Assembly: GCA_020160755.1 (NCBI GenBank) | Contig: JAIUPN010000004.1 | Coordinates: 186,001-250,000 of the forward strand | From: Pseudomonadota bacterium | GTDB lineage: Bacteria; Pseudomonadota; Alphaproteobacteria; Sphingomonadales; Sphingomonadaceae | Reading direction: 5' to 3' | Length of the DNA stretch: 64,000 nucleotides | Shown here: one piece after another, positions 1-8,125 of the stretch | Position numbering within the stretch: position 1 is the first letter of the stretch | Layout of the letters: every line of letters starts with the position of its first letter | Notes under the pieces: model-generated | Databases searched by the model: none | Told to the model about the DNA's origin: nothing | The model's input: the letters and a program-made list of their open reading frames with translations, nothing else | Translations under genes and position numbers: made by a program

Positions 1-36
1 ATGCTGCGCCAGCGGCTCGCGGCGGCGCTCGATTAG
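1..36 (+). CDS. Possible 3' end of an upstream gene (partial)
   Basis: The first 36 bases are open in frame 1 and end in TAG at 34-36, giving a tail ...MLRQRLAAALD. This would converge on the sixA-like gene with a 3-base gap, which fits the compact style of the window. The stretch is too short to prove that it is coding or to name it; the ATG at base 1 may be internal. Confidence 0.3.
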   Translation: MLRQRLAAALD

Positions 37-39
37 ACC

Positions 40-591
40 CTAGTCATTGTCCATCGCCGGCGCGAGCGCCGGGTCGAGGTCGCGCGGGCGGATAAAGCCC
101 GTGAAACGCGCGCTGTTCGTGTCGAGATCGTGCCAGTCGTCGATATCGAGCTCGAGCCGCGCCAGCGCCGACGTCGGCAGCTTTTCCTCGACCTTTGCGC
201 GCAATTCATCGTCCGCCGATTCGGGGACGAGCATCAGGATCAGGTCTTCGAGCCCCGGATTATGCCCCGAAATCAGCAGATGGTCTGCATCCTTGCCGGT
301 GTCGCGGATGACGTCGATCAGCGTCGCGGCCGACGCGAGATAGATGCGCCGGTCCCAATGCGGCTCGATATTGTCGAGGTCGGCGGCGGGCTGGAAGATA
401 TCGAGCGTTTCGGTCACGCGCACCGCGGGCGAGGCGACGATGCGGTCGACGGGCAGCTTCTGCCGCTTCAGCCATTGCCCGATCAGTTCGGCGCCGCGCG
501 CCCCGCGTTTATTGATCGGGCGGTCGAAATCGCGCTCGACCTGAACGTCCCAACCCGATTTGGCGTGGCGCAGGATGGTCAAAGTCTTCAA
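40..591 (-). CDS. SixA-type histidine phosphatase family protein
   Basis: This 183-residue protein belongs to the histidine phosphatase (phosphoglycerate mutase-like) superfamily. The N-terminal signature LTILRHAKS at about residues 4-12 holds the catalytic RH pair, and the second catalytic His is likely in ISGHNPG at about residue 108. SixA in E. coli removes phosphate from histidine phosphotransfer proteins, but family members differ in substrate, so the role here is inferred. The start is TTG, supported by a GGGGAGAG Shine-Dalgarno motif a few bases upstream. It lies 57 bases downstream of the helicase gene on the same strand and may be co-transcribed with it. Confidence 0.8.
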   Translation of the reverse strand: MKTLTILRHAKSGWDVQVERDFDRPINKRGARGAELIGQWLKRQKLPVDRIVASPAVRVTETLDIFQPAADLDNIEPHWDRRIYLASAATLIDVIRDTGKDADHLLISGHNPGLEDLILMLVPESADDELRAKVEEKLPTSALARLELDIDDWHDLDTNSARFTGFIRPRDLDPALAPAMDND

Positions 592-648
592 AATCTCTCC
601 CCGCGCCGCTGCGCTATCCCTCGAATTCGCAGGCCTTGTGCCGGAAAC

Positions 649-3384
649 TTATGACGGTGAAAAGGCTGGAAACGCGGTTTTTCTGCGCTCGACATTCGCT
701 GCGGCCACATGATTGACCGCTTCGTCGAGCGGCAGGCGGCGGATCGGGGTGCCTTCGGGAAAGGCGCTGAGCAGGCGCGACGGGAAGCTGGGTGAGAGCA
801 TCACGAACTGGCCGAAATCGTCGGCGCGGCGGATGAGGCGGCCGAAGGCCTGCCCGATGCGCGCGCGGATCACCATGTCGTCATAGGCGCTGCCGCCCTG
901 CGCCGCGCGCCGCGCCGCGTGCAGGATCGTCGGGCGCGGCCAGGGAACGCCCTCCATCACGACGAGCCGCAGCGAATCGCCGGGCACGTCGACGCCGTCG
1001 CGCAAGGCATCGGTGCCGAGCAGCGAGGCGTGCGGATCGGCGCGGAAAATGTCGACGAGCGTTCCCGTGTCGAGCGGATCGACATGCTGCGCGAACAGCG
1101 GCAGCCCCGCGCGCGCGAGCCGGTCGGCGATACGCGAATGGACGATGCGCAGCCGCCGGATCGCGCTGAACAGTCCGAGCGCGCCGCCGCCCGACGCTTC
1201 GATCAGCCGGCTGTACGCACCGGCGAGCGCGGGCAGGTCACCGCGCGGAATGTCGGTGACGATCAGCACCTCCGACTGGCGCGCATAGTCGAACGGGCTG
1301 GGGACCGCGAAATGCTGGACCCCGCCGTCCATGTGGCGCGCACCGGTGCGGATGTCGGCGTCGGTCCAGCCGCCGCGCCCATGACCACCGTTGCGCAGCG
1401 TCGCCGAGGTGACGAGCACGCCCTGCGCCGGTCGGTACACGACCTCGGCGATCGGCCGTGCGGGATCGAGCCAGTGGCGGTGCAGCCCGCAATCGAACTC
1501 GCGCCCGTCGTAGCGATCGACCGCGAGCCAGTCGACGAAATCGGGATCGGCGGGGCCGCCGACGCGCCCGAGCAGCGAGAGCCAGCCCCCCAAGGTGTCG
1601 ATCCGCGTGCCGAGGCTGTGCCGCGCGCCGTCGACGCGCGCGCGCGCCTGTCCGTCGAGCCAGTCGGGTGGGTCCTCGATCAACGCCTCGAGCCGCTTGC
1701 CGAGCGCCATCAGCGGACGCAGCAGCGCCTCGACCGCGTCGCTCGCGCTGGCCGCGGCTGCGACCAGTGCGGATTCGGGGTCGGCAAGTTCGGTTTCGAG
1801 GCCATAGCCGGCGTCGGCGGTGCGGGTGTCGACCGCGCGGGCGTAAACCTGCCCGCGCACCGCGACGAGAAGATGCTCGATCGCACCCCACGGGTCATTC
1901 TCCGACAAGCGGCCGAGCCAGCCGTCGCCGGGCAGCTCGGCGGCGGCGGCGATCGCCGACTGGATCGCGCGGTCGCCCGCCTCGTCATAGCTCGCGACAT
2001 CGGCGAGCCTTGCAGCGAGCCCGCGCCGCCGCCCGCGCGACTTGCCTTCGGGGCCGAGCACCCAGCGGCGGATCTCGACCGCTTCCTGTCCGGTCAGCGC
2101 TGCGGCGAACATCGAATCGGCGGCGTCCCACAGATGATGGCCCTCGTCGAAGATGAGCCGCGTCGCGGGGGCTCCGCCGTCGCGCGGGCGCGCCGCCTGC
2201 ACCATCGTCAGTGCATGGTTGGCGATGACGATATCGGCCTGCGTCGCCGCGCGCGCCGAATGTTCGATGAAACATTTCCTGAAATGCGGACAACCCGCAT
2301 AGATGCACTCGCCGCGCCGGTCGGTCAGCGCGGTCGTGCCGTTGCGGCGAAACAGCGCCGGGAGCCAGCCGGGCAGGTCGCCGCCGATCATGTCGCCGTC
2401 GCGCGTATAGGCGGCCCAGCGTGCGACGAGCTGCGCGAGGATCGCCGCGCGCCCCGAAAAGCCTCCCTGCAAAGCATCCTCGAGATTGAGCAGGCAAAGG
2501 TAATTTTCGCGCCCCTTGCGCACCACCACCTTTTCGCGGTGCGTCGCGGCGTCGGGATAGAGCCGCTCGGTCTCGCGCGACAACTGGCGCTGCAGCGCCT
2601 TGGTGAAGGTCGATATGCAGACGCTGCCCGCCGACTGGTCGATCCATTGCTTGGCGGGAGCGAGATAGCCGAGCGTCTTGCCGATGCCCGTCCCCGCCTC
2701 TGCAACGAGCATCTGCGGCGCATCCTTGCGATCGCGCGGGGCAAAGATCGCGGCGGTCGCGCGCGCATAATCCTGCTGACCCGGCCGCCGTTCGGCACCG
2801 TCGCCGGTCAGCCGGTCGAGCCGTGCCGATACATCATCCTCATTGATCGTCACCTGCCGCGGGGCGCCGCGCGGCGGCACCTCTTCCCATTCGGGGAGGC
2901 GTGCGAACAACCAGCGTTCGTTGGCGTCGGGCTGCGACAGGCGCGGCTGGATCAGTGGCGACCATGACCAGCGCTGGCGCGACAAGGCCTGGACGCCGTG
3001 CCATGCGCCCTCGCGCTCGGGCCAGGCGGGATCGTCGAGGCTGGCGAGCATCGCCGCGGCGGCCCCGGGCAGGAAAGCCGCGATATCCTCTTCGCCCTTC
3101 GGCGGTGTCAGGCCGATCGCGGCGGCGATTCCCGCCGGGGTCGGCACGGCAAAGCGTGCGGGATAGAGGAAGGCGAAGAGTTCGAGCAGGTCGAGCCCCG
3201 ACAGTTCGGGATAACCGAGCCGGTCGCCGGTCAGCGTCGCATTGAGCAGCAGATGCGGGGTCGCGGCGACCGCCGCGATCGCTTCGCCGCGCCCGACGCG
3301 CTGCACGCGGCCGTGCGCGTCGGCGATCCAGATGCCGATATGGCTCGCGTGGATCGCGGGCAGGGTAAGCGGGTCGGGAGCCAT
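649..3384 (-). CDS. ATP-dependent DNA helicase, DinG/XPD-like with Fe-S cluster
   Basis: This 911-residue superfamily 2 helicase has Walker A AGTGIGKT at about 230-237 and a DEAH-type box FDEGHH at about 412-417. Four cysteines at about 297, 360, 364 and 371 are spaced like the Fe-S ligands of the XPD/DinG family. C-terminal motif VI (GQAFGRLIRRADDFG) completes the motor. Relatives unwind 5'-tailed DNA, R-loops and other structures during repair. The first ~200 residues are poorly conserved family sequence of unknown role. The ATG start at 3384 lies 122 bases from the divergent gene at 3507. The product is clear at family level; whether it is the orthologue of E. coli DinG or YoaA is not. Confidence 0.88.
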   Translation of the reverse strand: MAPDPLTLPAIHASHIGIWIADAHGRVQRVGRGEAIAAVAATPHLLLNATLTGDRLGYPELSGLDLLELFAFLYPARFAVPTPAGIAAAIGLTPPKGEEDIAAFLPGAAAAMLASLDDPAWPEREGAWHGVQALSRQRWSWSPLIQPRLSQPDANERWLFARLPEWEEVPPRGAPRQVTINEDDVSARLDRLTGDGAERRPGQQDYARATAAIFAPRDRKDAPQMLVAEAGTGIGKTLGYLAPAKQWIDQSAGSVCISTFTKALQRQLSRETERLYPDAATHREKVVVRKGRENYLCLLNLEDALQGGFSGRAAILAQLVARWAAYTRDGDMIGGDLPGWLPALFRRNGTTALTDRRGECIYAGCPHFRKCFIEHSARAATQADIVIANHALTMVQAARPRDGGAPATRLIFDEGHHLWDAADSMFAAALTGQEAVEIRRWVLGPEGKSRGRRRGLAARLADVASYDEAGDRAIQSAIAAAAELPGDGWLGRLSENDPWGAIEHLLVAVRGQVYARAVDTRTADAGYGLETELADPESALVAAAASASDAVEALLRPLMALGKRLEALIEDPPDWLDGQARARVDGARHSLGTRIDTLGGWLSLLGRVGGPADPDFVDWLAVDRYDGREFDCGLHRHWLDPARPIAEVVYRPAQGVLVTSATLRNGGHGRGGWTDADIRTGARHMDGGVQHFAVPSPFDYARQSEVLIVTDIPRGDLPALAGAYSRLIEASGGGALGLFSAIRRLRIVHSRIADRLARAGLPLFAQHVDPLDTGTLVDIFRADPHASLLGTDALRDGVDVPGDSLRLVVMEGVPWPRPTILHAARRAAQGGSAYDDMVIRARIGQAFGRLIRRADDFGQFVMLSPSFPSRLLSAFPEGTPIRRLPLDEAVNHVAAANVERRKTAFPAFSPS

Positions 3385-3506
3385 CGCTCCACGCTAGGGA
3401 CAAAAGGCGAACGCGGCAAGGTGGTGCGGGCGATCGGAAGCTTTCTTCTTGCGACTATTGAGCGGTTCGGCGACGCTGGACCCAATCCAGCAAAAGGAAT
3501 TCAGGG

Positions 3507-3941
3507 ATGAGCGAAGAAGCGGCGATCGGCGCGGTGGTCGACGAAATGTATGCGATGATCTCGGGGCCGAAGGGACCGCGCGACTGGTCGCGGCAGGCGA
3601 ATTGTTTTCACCCCGATGCGCGGCAGATACGCACATGGATCGACGCCGACGGACGCGCGACGTTCCAGAGCATGGGGCTCGAAGATTATGCGCGCGACAC
3701 GACGCCCTTCTTTGCCACGAACGATTTTTTCGAAGTCGAGATCGGACGGCGGATCGACGTGCTGGGCAATATCGCCCATGTCTGGAGCGCCTATGAAGCG
3801 CGGACCGCGCTCGACGACGCGCTGCCCGAACGGCGCGGGATCAATTCGATCCAATTGTTCAAGTATCCCGACCTCGGCTGGCGGATCATGGCGATGATCT
3901 GGGACAATGAGCGCGAGGGCGTGGCGATCGCCCCCTTCTGA
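3507..3941 (+). CDS. SnoaL/NTF2-like fold protein
   Basis: This 144-residue protein has the look of an NTF2/SnoaL-like cone-fold family. It opens with an amphipathic helix, a tryptophan-centred segment (RDWSRQANCFHPDA) follows, and strands near the end include NSIQLFKYPDLGWRIMAMIW. Such proteins act as small enzymes or ligand-binding pockets, and no catalytic residue can be assigned from sequence alone. The ATG start has a purine-rich AAGGAATTCAGGG leader. It is transcribed divergently from the helicase and converges with the PilZ gene, which ends 3 bases past its stop. Confidence 0.65.
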   Translation: MSEEAAIGAVVDEMYAMISGPKGPRDWSRQANCFHPDARQIRTWIDADGRATFQSMGLEDYARDTTPFFATNDFFEVEIGRRIDVLGNIAHVWSAYEARTALDDALPERRGINSIQLFKYPDLGWRIMAMIWDNEREGVAIAPF

Positions 3942-3944
3942 CTT

Positions 3945-4313
3945 CTAGCTCAGTCCGCGGCGTCCGAAGACGGTCGGTCGATTGCTGTGGAAAATCTGCG
4001 ACGGCTCGATCAGCGACGCGCTGCGCGCGCGTTGCAGCGCATTGTAAAGCGGCCCGTGCGTCAGTTCATAGGGGAAGCGCACGCCCATGCGATCATGTTC
4101 GGACCACATCACGACGGCATAGGTGACCTGCCCGCCATAGTGGATTTCGCAGCGCGAACGCGCAGGCATACTCGCGCCGTCGATCCGCGCCCCGCCTTCT
4201 GACAGGTCGGTGATCCGGCCATCGACGAAGTTGAGCACGCCGTTGACGGTCACGTCGATCGCGGCGGCGGTGCGTTTGTGACCGCGGGCGGTGGGGGTGC
4301 GGAAACTGTCCAT
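3945..4313 (-). CDS. PilZ-domain protein
   Basis: This is a 122-residue single-domain PilZ protein. The (D/N)xSxxG c-di-GMP motif is visible in RITDLSEGGARI and the domain closes with DRMGVRFPYE. The upstream RxxxR arm is weak (RGHKRTAA), so ligand binding is likely but not certain. I start at the ATG at 4313 (MDSFRTP) because the extended open frame above it overlaps the divergent LuxR control region. It is one of three genes here with c-di-GMP-related domains, along with those at 9346 and 31738. Confidence 0.78.
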   Translation of the reverse strand: MDSFRTPTARGHKRTAAAIDVTVNGVLNFVDGRITDLSEGGARIDGASMPARSRCEIHYGGQVTYAVVMWSEHDRMGVRFPYELTHGPLYNALQRARSASLIEPSQIFHSNRPTVFGRRGLS

Positions 4314-4321
4314 GTCCGGGA

Positions 4322-4354
4322 CGTTACGGCACCATGGTAAATTTTCCGGTAACG
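4322..4354. promoter_or_regulatory. Inverted repeat between divergent pilZ and luxR genes
   Basis: CGTTAC at 4322-4327 is mirrored by GTAACG at 4349-4354, and ACCATGGT at 4331-4338 sits between them. The element lies in the ~90-base divergent region between the PilZ start (4313) and the LuxR-type start (4405), a typical place for an operator. Assigning it to the LuxR-type protein is inference. Confidence 0.3.
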
Positions 4355-4404
4355 ATGTTGCTGCGCGTCGGGACAAACTTGCAAGCGACGGCCGGCGATG
4401 GTCT

Positions 4405-4824
4405 ATGCGGATGATGATCCGCCCGATCATCCTCTACGGCATCGGTCTTGCCGCCGCAGCCTTCCTGCTCGAGTGGCTGAACTACAAACATCTTGTGCAC
4501 CGCTGGTCGACCGAATTTTACGTCATCTGCATCGCCGTGATCTGCGTTGCGCTCGGCATATGGGTCGGCAACCGACTGACCGCGCGGCCGCGCGAGCCCT
4601 TTGCACGCAACGACGCGGCGATCGCGGCGCTGGGGCTCAGCACGCGCGAATGCGAAGTGCTGGAAATGCTCGCGGCAGGGCACGCGAACAAGGCGATCGC
4701 GCGCCGGCTCGATATCTCGCCCAACACGGTGAAGACGCATGTCGCGCGGGTTTACGAGAAGCTGGCGGTCGCCAGCCGGACGCAAGCGGTGCAAAAGGCG
4801 CGGGCGCTCGACATCCTGCCGTAA
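4405..4824 (+). CDS. Membrane-anchored LuxR-type HTH regulator
   Basis: This 139-residue protein has two predicted membrane helices (about residues 5-22 and 35-55) followed by a complete LuxR/GerE DNA-binding domain. The motif LSTRECEVLEMLAAGHANKAIA leads into the recognition helix around SPNTVKTHVARVYEKL. There is no receiver or autoinducer domain, so it is a membrane-tethered transcription factor of unknown signal. I chose the ATG at 4405; longer frames run into the PilZ promoter region. A second ATG two codons later (4411) is possible. Confidence 0.8.
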   Translation: MRMMIRPIILYGIGLAAAAFLLEWLNYKHLVHRWSTEFYVICIAVICVALGIWVGNRLTARPREPFARNDAAIAALGLSTRECEVLEMLAAGHANKAIARRLDISPNTVKTHVARVYEKLAVASRTQAVQKARALDILP

Positions 4825-4923
4825 AATTGGGTCAAATCCGCAAAATCACCCGTTTGGGCGATAGATTCCGGCCGTTGTTTCGGCCCACCTCGCGTGGCAT
4901 TCACCATTTGGGGAGACAGGATC

Positions 4924-5460
4924 ATGGGCAGGATTATTGCAGTCTATGGCGCCATCGCCGGCGTCATCGTCATTTTCGGCATGTTCATCAGCATCACCTT
5001 CGTCGCCGATCATGGCACGATGGGCATGGTCGCTGGCTATCTGTCGATGCTGGTCGCGCTGGTCTTCGTCTTCATCGGCGTCAAACGCTATCGCGACGTC
5101 AATCTGGGCGGGGTGATCACCTTCTGGAACGCGCTCGGGGTCGGGCTCGGCATCGGGCTCGTCGCGTCGCTTTTCTACATCCTCGGCTGGGAAGCCTATA
5201 TGTGGCAGACCGGCGGAACCTTCATGGCCGACTATATCGCCACGAGCGTCGAGGATATGCGCGCGGCGGGCAAGCCGGCTGCCGAGATCGCGGCGTTTTC
5301 GGCCGAGATGGGCGCGATTGCGGAGCAATACAAGAATCCGCTCTTCCGCATGGCGCTGACCTTGACCGAGATATTCCCGGTCGCACTGCTGGTATCGATC
5401 GTGTCGGCGGCGCTGCTGCGCAAGAGCAGCTTCCTGCCGGCGATTCAGCCGCGCGGGTAG
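4924..5460 (+). CDS. DUF4199-family membrane protein
   Basis: This 178-residue integral membrane protein has about four transmembrane helices (near residues 5-25, 35-55, 65-90 and 145-165). The soluble loop between helices 3 and 4 is rich in Ala and Glu (SVEDMRAAGKPAAEIAAF). The overall pattern fits the DUF4199 family, whose function is unknown. The ATG at 4924 follows GGGGAGACAGG, a good ribosome binding site; the earlier ATG at 4894 lacks one. It is likely a separate unit from the LuxR gene ~100 bases upstream. Confidence 0.7.
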   Translation: MGRIIAVYGAIAGVIVIFGMFISITFVADHGTMGMVAGYLSMLVALVFVFIGVKRYRDVNLGGVITFWNALGVGLGIGLVASLFYILGWEAYMWQTGGTFMADYIATSVEDMRAAGKPAAEIAAFSAEMGAIAEQYKNPLFRMALTLTEIFPVALLVSIVSAALLRKSSFLPAIQPRG

Positions 5461-5465
5461 GATCG

Positions 5466-5505
5466 ATGGAAAGAAGGCCGGCAGCGCGTCCGGTCTTCTT
5501 TCCAT
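5466..5505 (+). terminator. Long hairpin after the DUF4199 gene
   Basis: Arms at 5466-5481 and 5490-5505 pair over 16 bases with one G-U wobble and enclose an 8-base loop. The element starts 6 bases after the DUF4199 stop codon and ends 28 bases before lysK. There is no T-run after the second arm, so it may be a weak or factor-dependent terminator, an mRNA stabiliser, or part of the lysK leader. Confidence 0.5.
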
Positions 5506-5533
5506 TGCCGCTTCTTGCCGCTATGGGCGCGGC

Positions 5534-7150
5534 ATGACTGACTTGCACCTTCACCCTTCGCTGCGCGAACCCGCGCAAACGTCCAAGGCCTGGCCGTTCG
5601 AGGAAGCGCGCAAGCTGGTCAAACGCTATCCCGACGGAAAGCCGGGCGGGGCGCCCGTCCTGTTCGAGACCGGCTATGGTCCTTCGGGGCTGCCGCATAT
5701 CGGCACCTTCAACGAAGTGCTGCGCACGACGATGGTCCGCCGCGCCTATGAGGCGCTGACCGCCAATGAATCCGGGGTGGCCGCGCCGACGCGCCTCGTC
5801 GCGTTCAGCGATGACATGGACGGGCTGCGCAAGGTCCCCGACAATGTGCCGAACGGCGACATGTTGCGTGAATATCTGGGCAAGCCGCTCACCGCGATCC
5901 CCGATCCGTTCGGGAAGTATGAGAGTTTTGCGCATCATAACAATGCGATGTTGCGCGAGTTTCTCGACCGTTTTGGCTTCGAATATGAATTTGTGAGCTC
6001 GACCGAGCAGTATAGGTCGGGCGCGTTCGACGATGCGCTGCGTAATGTCCTCCACCACAATCAGGACATCCTCGACATCATGCTGCCGACGCTTCGCGCC
6101 GAGCGCGCCGCGACCTATTCGCCGATCCTGCCGGTCAGCCCGAAGTCGGGGATCGTGCTGCAGGTGCCGGTGACCGTCGTCGATGCCGACAAGGCCCTCG
6201 TTTCGTTCGAAGATGAGGGTGAGACGATCACGCACTCGATCCTCGGCGGCGGCGCCAAGCTGCAGTGGAAGGTCGACTGGGCGATGCGCTGGGTCGCGCT
6301 CGGCGTCGATTACGAGATGTATGGCAAGGATCTGACTGACAGCGGCACGCAGTCGGGCAAGATTGCCAAGGCGCTCGGCGGGCGCAAGCCCGAGGGGCTG
6401 ATCTACGAAATGTTTCTCGACGAAAAGGGCGAGAAGATTTCGAAGTCGAAGGGCAATGGCCTCAGCCTCGAGCAGTGGCTCGACTATGGCAGCGAGGAAA
6501 GCCTGGCCTTTTTCGCGTACCGTGAACCCAAGGCGGCGAAGCAGCTGCATATCGGCGTGATCCCGAAGGCGGTCGACGAATATCTGCAGATGCGCGGGAA
6601 TTACGCGGCGCAGGAACCCGACAAGAAGCTCGGCAACCCCGTGCACCACGTCCATGCCGCGCGCGGTGAGGACATGCCGAGTGCCGAACTGCCGGTGACC
6701 TTCGGGCTGCTGCTCAACCTCGTCGGGGTGATGGGCGCCGATGCGTCGAAGGAGCAGATCTGGCGCTATCTCGGCCAATATGTCGAGGGCGCGAACGCGG
6801 AAACCTATCCCGAACTCGACCGGCTGATCGACAATGCGATGGCGTATAACCGCGACTATGTCGCGCCGACGCTGAATCGTCGCAAGCCGCAGGACGGCGA
6901 GGGCGCGGCGCTCGCCGACCTCGACGCCAAGCTCGCGGCGCTGCCCGCCGATGCCTCGGCTGACGATATCCAGAATATTGTGTACGAGATCGGCAAGAAC
7001 GAGGCCTATGGCTTTGAAAACCTGCGTGATTGGTTCAAGGCGCTCTATGAGACCCTGCTCGGGTCGAGCGCGGGGCCGCGCATGGGCAGCTTCATCGCGC
7101 TGTTCGGGATCGACAACACGCGGCGGCTGATCGCCGAGGCGCTGGCCTGA
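5534..7150 (+). CDS. lysK: Lysyl-tRNA synthetase, class I
   Basis: This 538-residue class I LysRS charges tRNA-Lys with lysine. The HIGH-type signature is SGLPHIGTF at about residues 52-60 and the KMSKS-type loop is KISKSKGNG at about 301-309. This is the class I enzyme typical of archaea, spirochaetes and many alphaproteobacteria rather than the class II LysS. Length is normal for the family. ATG start at 5534. It is followed after 10 bases by the DUF3291 gene and is probably co-transcribed with it. Confidence 0.95.
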   Translation: MTDLHLHPSLREPAQTSKAWPFEEARKLVKRYPDGKPGGAPVLFETGYGPSGLPHIGTFNEVLRTTMVRRAYEALTANESGVAAPTRLVAFSDDMDGLRKVPDNVPNGDMLREYLGKPLTAIPDPFGKYESFAHHNNAMLREFLDRFGFEYEFVSSTEQYRSGAFDDALRNVLHHNQDILDIMLPTLRAERAATYSPILPVSPKSGIVLQVPVTVVDADKALVSFEDEGETITHSILGGGAKLQWKVDWAMRWVALGVDYEMYGKDLTDSGTQSGKIAKALGGRKPEGLIYEMFLDEKGEKISKSKGNGLSLEQWLDYGSEESLAFFAYREPKAAKQLHIGVIPKAVDEYLQMRGNYAAQEPDKKLGNPVHHVHAARGEDMPSAELPVTFGLLLNLVGVMGADASKEQIWRYLGQYVEGANAETYPELDRLIDNAMAYNRDYVAPTLNRRKPQDGEGAALADLDAKLAALPADASADDIQNIVYEIGKNEAYGFENLRDWFKALYETLLGSSAGPRMGSFIALFGIDNTRRLIAEALA

Positions 7151-7160
7151 GGAGACGCAT

Positions 7161-7646
7161 ATGGCGGCGTATGAACTGGCGCAGATCAACATCGGCCGCT
7201 TCCGCCTTCCGCCAGACCATGTCGCCAACCGCGATTTCATGGACGCGCTCGATCATGTGAACGCGGTGGCCGAGGCCGCCGACGGCTTTGTGTGGCGGCT
7301 GACGGGCGAGGGCAATAATGCGACCGACGTGCCGGTGACCGACGACCCGCACCTGATCGCGAACATGTCGGTGTGGCGCGATATCGATGTGCTCGCGGCC
7401 TATGTCTATCGCACGCCCGATCATCTGACGGTGATGAAGCGGCGCAAGGAATGGTTCGAGCATATGGCGGTTTATCAGGCGCTGTGGTGGGTTCCCGCTG
7501 GCCACCGTCCGACGGTCGCCGAGGGCATGGCGCGCATCGCGATGCTCGACGCGCACGGGCCGACGGCAGAGGCTTTTACCTTCAAGCGGCCCTTCGCCGC
7601 CCCCGACGGCACCCCGGCGTCGCCGATCCAGGACGAATGCGCATGA
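7161..7646 (+). CDS. DUF3291 domain protein
   Basis: This 161-residue soluble protein resembles the DUF3291 family (ELAQINIGRFRLP at the N terminus, FVWRLTGEGNNATDVPV, then NMSVWRDIDVLAAYVYRT and WWVPAGHRPTVAEG). The fold is thought to be a dimeric alpha/beta barrel like those of antibiotic-biosynthesis monooxygenases, with no established function. The ATG follows a strong GAGGAGACGCAT leader. Its stop overlaps the start of the asparaginase gene in an ATGA junction, so the two are translationally coupled. Confidence 0.75.
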   Translation: MAAYELAQINIGRFRLPPDHVANRDFMDALDHVNAVAEAADGFVWRLTGEGNNATDVPVTDDPHLIANMSVWRDIDVLAAYVYRTPDHLTVMKRRKEWFEHMAVYQALWWVPAGHRPTVAEGMARIAMLDAHGPTAEAFTFKRPFAAPDGTPASPIQDECA

Positions 7647-8125
7647 TCGACATCTTCACCACCGGCGGGACGATCGACAAAGTCTATTTCGACGCGCTTT
7701 CAGAGTTCCAGATCGGTCCCGCGGCGATTCCCGACATGCTGCGCGAAAACAACGTCCATGTCCCGCACCGTGTGACGCAGTTGATGCGCAAGGACAGCCT
7801 CGAACTCGACGATGCCGACCGGGAAGCGATCCGCGCCGCGGTTGCGGCGAGCGACGCGTCGCGCATCCTCGTCACGCACGGCACCGACACGATGGTCGTC
7901 ACCGGCCGGGTGCTTGCGGGAATTGCCGGCAAGACGATCGTGATGACCGGCGCGATGCAGCCGGCGTCGGTGCGTGCGAGCGACGCCGAATTCAACGTCG
8001 GCTTCGCGCTTGCCGCGGCGCAGACGCTGCCGCCGGGTGTCTATGTTGCGATGAACGGGATGATCTTCGACCCCGAAAAGACGGTGAAGGACCGCGCCGG
8101 CGCAAGGTTCGTTCAGGAGGGCTGA
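7643..8125 (+). CDS. Single-domain asparaginase-family protein
   Basis: This 160-residue protein matches the N-terminal half of type I/II L-asparaginases. The first catalytic Thr lies in FTTGGTIDK (residues 5-13) and the second set in VTHGTDTMV at about residues 74-82, followed by KTIVMTGAMQPAS. Full enzymes are about 320-350 residues with a second domain, which is absent here without any sign of frameshift. Small stand-alone members of this family exist. Asparagine hydrolysis is likely but unproven. The ATG at 7643 overlaps the preceding stop, and its own stop abuts the convergent desaturase stop with no gap. Confidence 0.78.
   Translation: MIDIFTTGGTIDKVYFDALSEFQIGPAAIPDMLRENNVHVPHRVTQLMRKDSLELDDADREAIRAAVAASDASRILVTHGTDTMVVTGRVLAGIAGKTIVMTGAMQPASVRASDAEFNVGFALAAAQTLPPGVYVAMNGMIFDPEKTVKDRAGARFVQEG

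Noticed and set aside
919..2967. Long open frame opposite the helicase gene (about 680 codons).
   Set aside because: It is antisense to a helicase with all motifs. In high-GC DNA the third-position bias opens opposite frames. Its product is Arg/Gly/Glu-rich with no domain.
5222..7240. Open frame of about 670 codons opposite lysK.
   Set aside because: It lies antisense to an intact lysyl-tRNA synthetase and has no recognisable domain or ribosome site.
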